NCBI GenBank assembly: GCA_035328465.1 | Contig: DAOLIQ010000002.1 | Coordinates: 20,908-84,907, forward strand | Direction: 5' to 3' | DNA: 64,000 bases | Origin: JADJEI01 sp035328465 | Lineage (GTDB): Bacteria; Bacteroidota; Ignavibacteria; Ignavibacteriales; Ignavibacteriaceae | In this document: one piece after another, positions 25,363 to 34,526 of the stretch | Layout: each line of letters starts with the position of its first letter | How positions within the stretch are numbered: position 1 is the stretch's first letter | The notes under the pieces: model-generated | Told to the model about the DNA's origin: nothing | The model's database searches: none | Seen by the model: only the letters and a program-made list of their open reading frames with translations | Made by a program: the position numbers and the translations under genes

Positions 25363-26106
25363 AAAAATATTTCAATAATTATTCTGATCGCATTACTTAG
25401 CCTAATGCCTCAACTTCAGGCTCAGTCATTGGGGTTTGGTTGTCTGGGGTTTGTAGGAGGATTTGCCGGATTTACTTATCAAAATTATGTACCAACAGGC
25501 TTGAATGAGTTTGTCACCACATTTAATTCGCAGAACAAATCCACATTAATGCAGCCATTAGATACATTTGGTCAGATAAAAGGATTTCGTGCGGGAATAA
25601 ATTTATTTAGAGCAAATTTTTCGGGATTTATATTAACCGCAAAAGGATTCTATCAATCGCTTACCGAGGCTCATTCCTCAGTTGAAAAATCTTCCGGGAC
25701 AAATTCAAATTCAAATTATTCGCTTAAATTAAAAACACTTGGTGTGGGAATAGACCTCGGTGTTTCAATAACTGAAATTCTGAGCTGGAAAGTACTGGAC
25801 GGATCAATAAATTTCAATAGCGCAGCGTTAACAGAATCTATCAACTCACCCGGAAACAGCACCGAAATTATTTATAAATCCCCCGACACAAAAATTGGAT
25901 ACTCAATTGGCAGTGGATTCATTATTGATGTAATATCTGATTACATAACGGTTGAAGGTTTAGCAGCTTATTCATTTATCAATTTTGACAAACTTCAATC
26001 TGATGATGAAAATAAAATTATTTTTAATTCTAATAATTCAACCGATTTAATTGAGGCTGGTGGATTCTCGGCGGTCATTCAATTGAATGTTGGATTTTCT
26101 TTATAA
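25351..26106 (+). CDS. Putative outer-membrane or periplasmic beta-rich protein, tandem copy B
   Basis: A 251-residue paralog of the preceding gene with its own signal peptide (IIILIALLSLMPQLQA, then Q). Shared landmarks with copy A are the glycine-rich start of the mature protein (LGFGCLGFVGGFAGF against CCGVGSIFSM and GGYGLQQ), the LNEFVTTFN / WNHYVDVYN segment, TFGQIKGFRAGINL, LKTLGVGIDLGVS, the KVLDGS strand and the final IQLNVGFSL. There is no Shine-Dalgarno sequence: the ATG is buried in a long hairpin (25314-25362). Residues M19 and later starts would destroy the signal peptide, so this start is preferred. Duplicated pair, unknown family; an outer-membrane barrel is inferred from strand pattern. 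Confidence 0.72.
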   Translation: MLVNKNISIIILIALLSLMPQLQAQSLGFGCLGFVGGFAGFTYQNYVPTGLNEFVTTFNSQNKSTLMQPLDTFGQIKGFRAGINLFRANFSGFILTAKGFYQSLTEAHSSVEKSSGTNSNSNYSLKLKTLGVGIDLGVSITEILSWKVLDGSINFNSAALTESINSPGNSTEIIYKSPDTKIGYSIGSGFIIDVISDYITVEGLAAYSFINFDKLQSDDENKIIFNSNNSTDLIEAGGFSAVIQLNVGFSL

Positions 26107-26122
26107 AAAAACAAAGAATAAT

Positions 26123-27085
26123 ATGAAATTAACAGCCCTTGATAGAGCCTCCCGAATTGCAATTGTTGAATGTATGGGCGCAAAAAACAACGAAAAAATA
26201 TTAATTATCACCGATAAAGATAAATATGAAATCGGACATAATATTTTTATGAATGCATTAACACTTGGTTTTGAAAGTTTGCTCGTGGAAATTAAACCCG
26301 GCAAAGTTAATGGTGAAGAGCCATCTGCCGAAATTGCTGAGCTGATGAAAAATTTTGATATAGTTTTCTGCCCCACTGCTAAGTCACTGACTCACACTAA
26401 TGCAAGAAGAGAAGCATCAGCAAAGGGTGTTCGCATTGCAACATTTCCGGGTATAACAAAGGAGGTCATGATTCGCGGGATGAATGCTGATTATAAAAAA
26501 ATTGCTGCTCTGTCAATCAAGCTAAAGGAAATTCTGGAAAATGGAAAACATATCAGAGTAACAGCACCTGCAGGGACAGATATTTCCTTTTCGATTGAAG
26601 GTAGAAAATCCTTCGCAAGTAAAGGACTATTTCATGCCAAAGGTGAAAGCGGAAACCTGCCGACCGGTGAAACATTTTTAGCTCCCGTAGAAGGAACTGC
26701 TAATGGAATATTTGTTACCGATGGCTCATTTGCAGGATTAGGTCTGATCAAAAATACTAACATCAGTATTAAAGTCGAAAGCGGTTTTGTGACCGATATT
26801 AAGGGCGGTGCACCTGCTAAAAAATTAATCAAAATGCTGGACGAAGTTGGGAAAGATGCACGAAACATTGCCGAGTTTGGAATCGGTACAAATGATTCTG
26901 CAAAGCTCAGTGGAGTTCTACTTGAAGATGAAAAAGTTATGGGGACAATTCACATTGCACTTGGGAATAATGTTTCTATGGGCGGCAGTGTAAATGTTCC
27001 AATTCATTTAGATGGTGTGATAAAAAAGCCAACTGTGTGGATGGATAGAAAAATGCTAATGAAGGATGGAAAACTGCTTGTATAG
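26123..27085 (+). CDS. M29-type (thermophilic) aminopeptidase-like protein
   Basis: Metallo-aminopeptidase-like protein of 320 residues from the ATG at 26123; a start at 26087 would overlap copy B and add 12 atypical residues. Landmarks are DRASRIAIVECMGAK at the N-terminus, the metal-binding GESGNLPTGETFLAPVEGTA region with two Glu residues, EFGIGTND, and GTIHIALGNN with the metal-binding His. M29 enzymes release N-terminal amino acids from peptides; shorter members of this clan, like this one, can have other hydrolytic roles. It closes the run of peptide-related genes that starts at 19568. The 144 bases after it hold no gene. Confidence 0.8.
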   Translation: MKLTALDRASRIAIVECMGAKNNEKILIITDKDKYEIGHNIFMNALTLGFESLLVEIKPGKVNGEEPSAEIAELMKNFDIVFCPTAKSLTHTNARREASAKGVRIATFPGITKEVMIRGMNADYKKIAALSIKLKEILENGKHIRVTAPAGTDISFSIEGRKSFASKGLFHAKGESGNLPTGETFLAPVEGTANGIFVTDGSFAGLGLIKNTNISIKVESGFVTDIKGGAPAKKLIKMLDEVGKDARNIAEFGIGTNDSAKLSGVLLEDEKVMGTIHIALGNNVSMGGSVNVPIHLDGVIKKPTVWMDRKMLMKDGKLLV

Positions 27086-27229
27086 TTTTACCATTCCTAC
27101 TCTCCAATCTATTAATAAAGCATTTTATTAAAGTGTGATTTAACACGTGGACATATTTATTAAATTGCATATCAAAACCTCATTGGTTAATTTTCTTTTC
27201 AATTTTATTCACTCGGAGTATCAGTTTAG

Positions 27230-30200
27230 ATGTTAAAGTTATTAAAAAAAATATTTGGCGACAAAAATTCCAAAGATGTAAAAGAATTACAGCCAATAGT
27301 TGCTGAAATCATAGAAGAATATGAAAAAATAAAATCTCTTTCCGATGAGGAGCTTAAAGGAAAAACAGCCGAATTCAAAGAAAAAATCCAAAATCACGTT
27401 TCCGAAACAAAACAAAAGATTGAAGAAATCAAAACCAGGCTTCAGACGGATGAAGATTTTGACAGGCACGGGGCGTATGACGAACTTGATCAGCTTGAAG
27501 ATCAACTCAATGATCAATACGAGGAAGTGTTAAATGAAATTTTACCAGAAGCATTCGCTGTAATCAAAGCTACTTGTGAGAGATTGGTTGGTAAATCCTG
27601 GACTGTAATGGGGAATAAAATTACCTGGGATATGGTTCCATACGATGTACAACTTATGGGCGGGGTAGTTTTGCATCAAGGAAAAATTGCAGAAATGGCT
27701 ACCGGCGAAGGTAAAACTCTTGTTGCAACTCTGCCTATCTATCTTAATGCTCTTACAGGTAGAGGTGTTCACTTAATCACTGTAAATGATTACCTCGCTC
27801 AGCGCGACAGCGAATGGATGGGAGAAATATATAAATTTCATGGATTGACTGTCGGGTGTATTATAAATACAATGGATACGAACCAGAGGAAATCTCAGTA
27901 CGCTTGTGATATTACATACGGAACAAATAATGAATTCGGGTTTGATTATCTCCGTGACAATATGGCTGGTGATAAAGAATTACAGGTTCAACGAGGGCAT
28001 AACTATGCGATTGTAGATGAGGTTGATTCCGTTCTAATAGACGAAGCGCGAACACCGCTTATTATCTCCGGTCCGGTTGATGTTGATGATCATAAATACA
28101 ATGATATGAAACCGCGTATTGAAAAGTTATTTCGCTTACAAAAAACTCTTGTTGCTCAAATAGTTCAACAGGCAGAGGAAATCCTGGCGCGCGATGGCGA
28201 GAACAGTGCTGAAGCAGGGGTACTGCTATTGCGTGCATCACGCGGACTCCCAAAACATAACAGACTTGCAAAACTTCTTAGTGAACCAGCATATCGTAAA
28301 CTATTACAGCAAACTGAGTTGGAATATCTTCGTGAAAAAGCTAAGAATATGTACATAATCGATGATGAACTTTATTTCGTTATTGATGAAAAGAACAACC
28401 AAATTGATATCACTGAAAAGGGGAGGGAAGAGCTTGCACGGGGAAGTGGAATAGAAAAAGAATATTTTGTTCTGCCCGACCTCGGAACTGAAATTAGCAA
28501 GTTTGAACATGATCCGTCTTTAACTGTTGAAGAAAAGATTCGCAGGAAAGATGCACTCTATAGTAAATATTCTGAAGCCAGCGAAAGAATCCATACTCTA
28601 AATCAATTATTAAAAGCATATACTCTTTTTGAAAAAGATGTGGAATATGTTATCACCGAAGAAGGAAAAATTGCAATCGTCGATGAATTTACAGGTAGAG
28701 TTCTGCCAGGCAGACGCTATTCCGATGGACTTCACCAGGCAATTGAAGCAAAAGAAAATGTAAAAGTTGAAAGAGATTCTCAAACGCTTGCTACAATTAC
28801 ACTCCAGAATTATTTCAGAATGTACAAAAAGCTTGCAGGTATGACAGGTACTGCAGAAACAGAAGAATCAGAGTTTTTTGAAATTTATAAACTCGAGGTT
28901 GTAGTTATCCCGACAAATAGACCGGCGAACCGCGATGATCAGGATGATGCAGTATTTAAAACCAAAAGAGAAAAATACAACGCTATTGTTAATAAAGTTG
29001 AGGAGCTTAAAAAAGAAGGCAGACCTGTTCTCGTTGGTACAACTTCGGTTGATGTTTCCGAAACACTTAGTCGCATGCTTAAAAGAAAAGGGATAGCACA
29101 TAACGTTTTAAATGCAAAACAGCATCAGCGTGAAGCTGAAGTGGTTGCACATGCAGGTGAACAAGGTGCAATTACAATCGCTACGAACATGGCTGGTCGA
29201 GGAACAGATATTAAGCTTGGCAGCGGTGTTGTTGAACGAGGTGGTTTGTTCATTCTCGGCACAGAGCGACACGAGTCCAGAAGAATTGACAGACAGTTAA
29301 GAGGTCGTTCAGGAAGGCAGGGTGACCCAGGCACAACTAAATTCTTTCTTTCGCTCGAAGATGACCTGATGCGATTATTCGGAAGTGATAGAATTTCTTC
29401 TATTATGGGGCGTCTTGGAATTCAGGAAGGGGAAGTTATTCAGCATCCATTGATTACAAAATCAGTCGAGCGTGCTCAGAAGAAGGTTGAGGAGAATAAT
29501 TTTTCAATTAGAAAAAGACTTCTTGAATATGACGATACCATGAATCAGCAGAGAGAAGTTATTTATACCAAAAGAGGCCGCGCTCTTCAAGGTGATAGAT
29601 TAAAATCAGAAATTTTCGATTTGCTGGAAGAATATGCTAACGATCTTGTAGAAAAATATTTTGAGGAAGTACAAGTAGATCAATTAAAAGAAGAAGTTAT
29701 GCGCAATCTTCTTGTCCAACTAACACTCGAAGCTGCGGAGTTTGAGTCACTTGGTAAGGACGGTGTAAAAGAAAGAATAGTTCAAAGCGCAAAAGAGTTC
29801 TACCAAAAAAAGGAAGAAATGCTCGGTACAGAACTAATGTCGCGGCTCGAGCGTTACGCAATGCTTAGTGTTATCGATCATAAATGGAAAGAGCATCTTC
29901 GTGAAATGGATGATCTTAAAGAAGGAATTGGACTTCGTGCTTACGGTCAAAAGGATCCACTCGTTGAATACAAAGGAGAAGCATTTAAATTATTCCTAGC
30001 TTTGCTCGAGGATATTCGTAATGAAGTCGTTGCTTTTAGTTTTAAATTTTTTCCACAGGCGCCTGAAGAAATTCAAAATAGAAGGCGACAAACTCCGGCT
30101 CGAATGACTACTCTAAAACAAAGTGCTGATAACATCGGGTTAAGTGGAAATCAGCGCCCTCAGCGCGGACCGGAATCAGCTGGGAAACCTCAACCGGTGC

Positions 30201-30280
30201 ATGTTGAAGATAAAGTTGGCAGAAACGACCCCTGCCCCTGCGGAAGCGGTAAGAAATTTAAAAACTGTCACGGTAAATAA
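27230..30280 (+). CDS. secA: Protein translocase ATPase SecA
   Basis: Motor of the Sec export pathway, pushing preproteins through SecYEG. The 1016-residue protein is longer than E. coli SecA, mainly through insertions near residues 50-105 and 285-385, both usual in Bacteroidota-Chlorobi SecA. Visible are MATGEGKT (Walker A, near 157-163), VDEVDSVLIDEARTPLI (DEAD box, near 263), ATNMAGRGTDIKLG, QLRGRSGRQGDPG and SLEDDLMRLFG. The C-terminus carries the SEC-C zinc motif CPCGSGKKFKNCHG, which binds SecB or ribosomes. PII follows after 12 bases. It is the only Sec component in the window, yet many neighbours are exported proteins. Confidence 0.98.
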   Translation: MLKLLKKIFGDKNSKDVKELQPIVAEIIEEYEKIKSLSDEELKGKTAEFKEKIQNHVSETKQKIEEIKTRLQTDEDFDRHGAYDELDQLEDQLNDQYEEVLNEILPEAFAVIKATCERLVGKSWTVMGNKITWDMVPYDVQLMGGVVLHQGKIAEMATGEGKTLVATLPIYLNALTGRGVHLITVNDYLAQRDSEWMGEIYKFHGLTVGCIINTMDTNQRKSQYACDITYGTNNEFGFDYLRDNMAGDKELQVQRGHNYAIVDEVDSVLIDEARTPLIISGPVDVDDHKYNDMKPRIEKLFRLQKTLVAQIVQQAEEILARDGENSAEAGVLLLRASRGLPKHNRLAKLLSEPAYRKLLQQTELEYLREKAKNMYIIDDELYFVIDEKNNQIDITEKGREELARGSGIEKEYFVLPDLGTEISKFEHDPSLTVEEKIRRKDALYSKYSEASERIHTLNQLLKAYTLFEKDVEYVITEEGKIAIVDEFTGRVLPGRRYSDGLHQAIEAKENVKVERDSQTLATITLQNYFRMYKKLAGMTGTAETEESEFFEIYKLEVVVIPTNRPANRDDQDDAVFKTKREKYNAIVNKVEELKKEGRPVLVGTTSVDVSETLSRMLKRKGIAHNVLNAKQHQREAEVVAHAGEQGAITIATNMAGRGTDIKLGSGVVERGGLFILGTERHESRRIDRQLRGRSGRQGDPGTTKFFLSLEDDLMRLFGSDRISSIMGRLGIQEGEVIQHPLITKSVERAQKKVEENNFSIRKRLLEYDDTMNQQREVIYTKRGRALQGDRLKSEIFDLLEEYANDLVEKYFEEVQVDQLKEEVMRNLLVQLTLEAAEFESLGKDGVKERIVQSAKEFYQKKEEMLGTELMSRLERYAMLSVIDHKWKEHLREMDDLKEGIGLRAYGQKDPLVEYKGEAFKLFLALLEDIRNEVVAFSFKFFPQAPEEIQNRRRQTPARMTTLKQSADNIGLSGNQRPQRGPESAGKPQPVHVEDKVGRNDPCPCGSGKKFKNCHGK

Positions 30281-30292
30281 TTCTAAAATTTT

Positions 30293-30631
30293 ATGAAAAA
30301 AATAGAAGCAATAATTCGTCCTTTCAAATTAGATGAAGTGAAGGAAGCTCTTATTGAAGAGGGAATCAAAGGACTTACAATAACCGAAGTACGCGGTTAC
30401 GGAAGACAGAAAGGTCACACTGAAACTTATCGCGGCAGTGAATATCACATCGAATTTGTTCCTAAAATTAAAATTGAAATAGTTGTCGAATCTAATAAGG
30501 CAGAAAAAGTGATTGATGCAATTCTCCGAACTGCTAAAACCGGTCAGGTTGGCGACGGTAAAATTTTTGTATCAGATATTCAGGATGTAATCAGAATTCG
30601 AACTGAAGAATCCGGCAAAGGTGCACTGTAA
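30293..30631 (+). CDS. glnB: Nitrogen regulatory protein PII
   Basis: Small trimeric sensor of 2-oxoglutarate, ATP and ADP that controls nitrogen assimilation. At 112 residues it has standard length, with the start MKKIEAIIRPFKLDEVKEAL, the T-loop GHTETYRGSEY containing Y46 and Y51 (Y51 is the classical uridylylation site), and the C-terminal signature GDGKIFVSDIQDVIRIRTEE. Both T-loop tyrosines are kept, so covalent control is possible. The usual partner genes amtB and glnA are absent; it sits 12 bases behind secA, an unusual place that probably reflects shared transcription rather than shared function. Confidence 0.95.
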   Translation: MKKIEAIIRPFKLDEVKEALIEEGIKGLTITEVRGYGRQKGHTETYRGSEYHIEFVPKIKIEIVVESNKAEKVIDAILRTAKTGQVGDGKIFVSDIQDVIRIRTEESGKGAL

Positions 30632-30703
30632 AATAATTTACCTTTTTGTTTAAGTTCCTCGTTTATAGATTCGCACAAAAAAAATAGAAATAATTTAAAT
30701 TTG

Positions 30704-33091
30704 ATGAAAAAATATATTTTCCTTTTTTCATTGCTACTGTTCTCCGGCTGCGGTTTATGGGGTGATTTTACCACTTACTTCAACTTATATTATAATGCAA
30801 AAGATTTATTCTCATTAGCTGAAACCGAAATCTATTCACAAAAACGACCCATCTTTTCAACAATTGATTTAATAGTTCCCGGTACATCTGCAACGAATAT
30901 CAATAAAGTTATCGAGAAGTGTTCTAAAATTCTCCAGTACAGTTCCGAGACTGTTTATATTGATGAAGCATTGCTGATGATTGGTAAATGCTTTTATTAT
31001 CAACGCAATTACTTAAAATCTCAAAGAAAATTTCAGGAACTTATTGCAACTCAACCCGAAAGTGATCTTATTCCCGAGGCAGAATTATGGATTGCAAAGA
31101 CACAAATGCGATTAAAAGATTATGAAAATGGCTTGGCATCACTTCAGTCCGTTAGAGATAAAGCCTTAGAGGAGGGTGAAGATGATTTGTTCCTGAACTC
31201 TTTTATTGAAGAAACAGTTTATAGAATTACGAAAGAAGAATTTCCTGCAGCGATTTCACTTTCCGAAAGTTTTATACTTAATTCAGACGATGATGAAATC
31301 AATGCCGAAGTAGTTTATGAGCTTGGAAAATTATATAATAAAGTAAATGATAATTCGAATGCTATCGCATCATTCAGCAAAGTATTTGATTTTTCGCCAT
31401 CCTTTGATATTGAAATGGAGGCTAAAATTGAACTTGCAAAAGCACTTGGCAAAGAGAATAGGAATGAAGAAGCGCTGGAAATATTGGAAGACATGAGAAC
31501 TGAGGATAAATATTCCACTTCCTATGATCTGATTGATTTGGAAACAGGACTATCTCTCGTAAAACTTAACCGAATAGAGGAAGCTATTTCTAAACTTCGC
31601 GATGTTGATACTTTATATGTTAACTCTACAAGTTCCGGCGCTGCTAAATATGAACTAGGAAAAATTATGGAAGAAAAAATTCATAATTTGGACAGTGCAT
31701 ATTTCTATTATAATAGGGCTGCAAGTACATCTCTTCCGGAAGAATATGTTTTACCTGCTCGGGAGAAAAAACAAGTTTTTACAAAGTACATTAATCTCAA
31801 TAAGCAATTGAATGATTACTCTGAACAACTATTCTATGCAAGTAATTTGGAATTATATCGTTCCGATTCTTTAGCCTATGTTGAAGATTCGCTTAGAGCA
31901 TTTGAGGAGTGGAAAATTCAGAATATCTTTAAGAATGCTTCCTATGTCCCAATTGATTCAGTTGCTTTGCGTAAAGCACCGATTGATACTTCAAAAATAA
32001 AAGACAGCTTACAAATTGTAATTGATAGCCTGATGTTTGTTGACACAACTGGTTTTAAACGGGATAGTTTATTCAAATCACTGAAATTTAGTTATGACAC
32101 TTTACTGATAGATAAAACAATTTTGCATTTAGAAGAAAATAAATCTTTTAACACTCTCTCCTTGAATCCTGATTCACTAAACATAACCATACCCAAACCG
32201 CGCCGACCTTTATTTACCGCTGACTCTCTAAACAAATTAATTGTAAAGAATAAACTTGAAGAAGGCAATTTATTTTTTACAGAATTAAATATGCCTGATT
32301 CGGCGTATAAAAATTATATTGATATCCTGACTAACTATCCGGAAAATCAATATACTGCAAATACTATGTACGGTCTGGCAACTTATTATTTAACGGTTGA
32401 TAAACAAAATGAAGCGGATAGTTTATTCAATTTAATTTATGACAATTATAAAACACAATCTATTGTAAATGCCGCAGCGTTAAAACTGAATAAACCACCG
32501 ATAGATCTTGATTTCGATCCGGCAGATCAAGTCTATTCATCGGCTGAGGCTGACATGCTGAATAATCAATTTGATTCGGCTGTTAATAAATATTTTAACT
32601 TATTCGTTAATTATCCGAACTCTTCGCTTGCACCAAAAGCCCTTTACGCAGGTGGATATATTCTCGAAAATAGTCTTGATAACTCTGATTCCGCCGTTGT
32701 ATTCTATGATTCTTTACTTGTTAAATACCCCACCTCGGTTTACGCGATTAAAATCAGACCAAAAATAAATTTTTATAAACTTGAACTTCAGAAGCGGAAA
32801 AAAGCTGAGCTTGATTCGTTGAAACGAGAGCAAAGCAAAAAAGACTCTCTGTCTTTAACTGTAAAAGAGACTGAAATAAAAACGAATCCTAATAATATCA
32901 CTGGAACTGATTCAACTTTGATGATGCAGGAATTATCAAATAATGATTCGCTCAAAACTAAAGACCAACAAATAGAAAATATAGATTCAACGGAAAATTC
33001 TTTTTTAAGAAATCAGATGGAGGAAATGATCAAACAAAGAAGAGGAACAATACCGCCAGGTAAGCAAAACTCCGGTGACTTTAAAAAATAA
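30704..33091 (+). CDS. TPR-repeat lipoprotein, possible PorW/SprE-like T9SS component
   Basis: A 795-residue lipoprotein. The signal peptide ends in a lipobox (LFSGC, Cys near residue 16), and the ATG at 30704 is preferred to the TTG three bases before. The mature start GDFTTYFNLYYNAKDLF resembles the N-terminal region of PorW/SprE, the TPR lipoprotein needed for type IX secretion in Bacteroidota. TPR-type helix pairs follow from about residue 80 to 360 and again from 530 to 690, separated by a Ser/Asp-rich linker; the tail is charged (KKAELDSLKREQSKKD). T9SS cargo proteins are encoded at 34516 and 48578, so a secretion role is plausible. PorW identity is inference; it could be a general BamD-like scaffold. 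Confidence 0.7.
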   Translation: MKKYIFLFSLLLFSGCGLWGDFTTYFNLYYNAKDLFSLAETEIYSQKRPIFSTIDLIVPGTSATNINKVIEKCSKILQYSSETVYIDEALLMIGKCFYYQRNYLKSQRKFQELIATQPESDLIPEAELWIAKTQMRLKDYENGLASLQSVRDKALEEGEDDLFLNSFIEETVYRITKEEFPAAISLSESFILNSDDDEINAEVVYELGKLYNKVNDNSNAIASFSKVFDFSPSFDIEMEAKIELAKALGKENRNEEALEILEDMRTEDKYSTSYDLIDLETGLSLVKLNRIEEAISKLRDVDTLYVNSTSSGAAKYELGKIMEEKIHNLDSAYFYYNRAASTSLPEEYVLPAREKKQVFTKYINLNKQLNDYSEQLFYASNLELYRSDSLAYVEDSLRAFEEWKIQNIFKNASYVPIDSVALRKAPIDTSKIKDSLQIVIDSLMFVDTTGFKRDSLFKSLKFSYDTLLIDKTILHLEENKSFNTLSLNPDSLNITIPKPRRPLFTADSLNKLIVKNKLEEGNLFFTELNMPDSAYKNYIDILTNYPENQYTANTMYGLATYYLTVDKQNEADSLFNLIYDNYKTQSIVNAAALKLNKPPIDLDFDPADQVYSSAEADMLNNQFDSAVNKYFNLFVNYPNSSLAPKALYAGGYILENSLDNSDSAVVFYDSLLVKYPTSVYAIKIRPKINFYKLELQKRKKAELDSLKREQSKKDSLSLTVKETEIKTNPNNITGTDSTLMMQELSNNDSLKTKDQQIENIDSTENSFLRNQMEEMIKQRRGTIPPGKQNSGDFKK

Positions 33092-33112
33092 AAGTTTTTA
33101 ATTTTTTTTTCA

Positions 33113-33901
33113 ATGCTACAGCCTCTAATTTATCAATTGCCTTCAAATGAGTTAGCTGATTATTATTCGCGTATTCTTCCAGTTCTAAAAAATAATAGAC
33201 TAAAAAGCATAGGCATTTATTTATTTTTCATTTTCTATTTTAGTATTCCTTCACTTCAAATTCCGATCTTAGAATATAATGGCTCTCGGGTTACTGCATT
33301 AATGGAGCAGAGGGCGATAGAGAATTATCTTTTATTTTACCCCCACCAATCCTGGATCTCGATTGATAATGTTAACCCAATTCTTTTAAAGGCTATTGTT
33401 TCAATGGAGGATGGTACATTTTTCAATCATCGCGGTATAGACTGGAAAGAGTTTTATAATTCATTAAGAGCAAATGATAGACGCGGTAAAACTGTCCGAG
33501 GCGGCAGTACAATCACAATGCAGCTTGCAAAAAATTTATATTTAGATACTGAGAGAAGCATATTTAGAAAGGCAAAAGAATTAATCATCGCTGCCAGAAT
33601 AGAAAAAGAGCTTTCGAAAAAAAATATCCTTGAAGCCTATATTAATGCCATTGAATGGGGTGATGGAATTTTTGGAATTGATGCGGCTTCTTCTGAATAT
33701 TTTGACAAAGATCCCGCAAATCTAACTTTGATGGAATGTTCGAAACTTGCAGCAGTTATTCCGTCACCACTTATTCATCAGCCAAATGTTAACTCAGGAT
33801 ATGTGCGCAGACGTGCTGGAATTATAAGGGGGCGGCTGAATGATGTAATTTTATTTCCGGAAATTAAGGATGAACAGAAAAGTAGTAAGAGATTTAATTG
33901 A
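33113..33901 (+). CDS. mtgA: Monofunctional peptidoglycan glycosyltransferase (GT51, MtgA-like)
   Basis: Polymerises lipid II into glycan strands at the outer face of the inner membrane. A cytoplasmic N-terminus of about 30 residues and one membrane anchor (about 32-50) precede the GT51 domain. The catalytic motif SMEDGTFFNHRGID contains E99, and the second motif GGSTITMQLAKNLYL is intact, followed by RIEKELSKKNILEAYIN and a WGDGIFGIDAAS segment. No transpeptidase domain is attached (262 residues in total), so cross-linking needs a separate enzyme. The end overlaps the next gene by 32 bases. Confidence 0.93.
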   Translation: MLQPLIYQLPSNELADYYSRILPVLKNNRLKSIGIYLFFIFYFSIPSLQIPILEYNGSRVTALMEQRAIENYLLFYPHQSWISIDNVNPILLKAIVSMEDGTFFNHRGIDWKEFYNSLRANDRRGKTVRGGSTITMQLAKNLYLDTERSIFRKAKELIIAARIEKELSKKNILEAYINAIEWGDGIFGIDAASSEYFDKDPANLTLMECSKLAAVIPSPLIHQPNVNSGYVRRRAGIIRGRLNDVILFPEIKDEQKSSKRFN

Positions 33902-34526
33902 AGAAGGTGAAAACCTTCAAATTGAATTTAAAAGAAAATTTACATCTCACGAAAAAATTGCACGGGAAATGATTGCATTTGCAAATACACGAGGCGGTTT
34001 TATTTTATTCGGAATTGATGATGATAAATCCATAGTTGGTGTTGAAAGCGAAAAATCAGAAGCCGAATTAATAATTAAAACTGCAAAAGAATATTGTGAA
34101 CCAGCTCTTGATATAAAATTAGATTTCGTAAACCTTGATGAAAAAGAAATAGTAATAGCATCAATTAATGAATCTGAAAACAAACCTCACCGCTTTCAGG
34201 ATTATAAAAATGAATTAGATATCAATACTGCCGAAGTGACAATTCGTGTAAATGATAAAAGTATTTTAGCAAGCAAAGAAATGATCAGGCTGATGCGCGC
34301 TCAAAGTAATAACCTTGAACTCAAAAAATATGCGATTGGTGAAATTGAAAAATCAGTTTTTGAATTTCTGGCAAATCACGAAACTATTTCAGTAAAAGAG
34401 CTGAGCAAGGTTGTTAATATTTCTGAAAGACGAGCTTCTCGAACATTGGTAAAACTTGTTCGTGCAGATTTGCTGATGATACACTTTAAAGAAAACGGTG
34501 AGGAGTATTTTACCGATGCTGGCTAA
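33870..34526 (+). CDS. AlbA_2 (Schlafen-like) domain protein with C-terminal winged helix
   Basis: A 218-residue putative DNA-binding or regulatory protein. The AlbA_2 domain covers about residues 8-130, with the EFKRKF motif, EMIAFANTRGGFILFGIDDD and IVGVESEKSE. A C-terminal helix-turn-helix is likely around 170-215 (TISVKELSKVVNISERRASR). AlbA_2 proteins are widespread and mostly uncharacterised; some act as transcription regulators and the eukaryotic relatives cleave RNA. It overlaps mtgA by 32 bases and the next gene by 11, so the three are probably translated from one mRNA. Confidence 0.83.
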   Translation: MNRKVVRDLIEEGENLQIEFKRKFTSHEKIAREMIAFANTRGGFILFGIDDDKSIVGVESEKSEAELIIKTAKEYCEPALDIKLDFVNLDEKEIVIASINESENKPHRFQDYKNELDINTAEVTIRVNDKSILASKEMIRLMRAQSNNLELKKYAIGEIEKSVFEFLANHETISVKELSKVVNISERRASRTLVKLVRADLLMIHFKENGEEYFTDAG

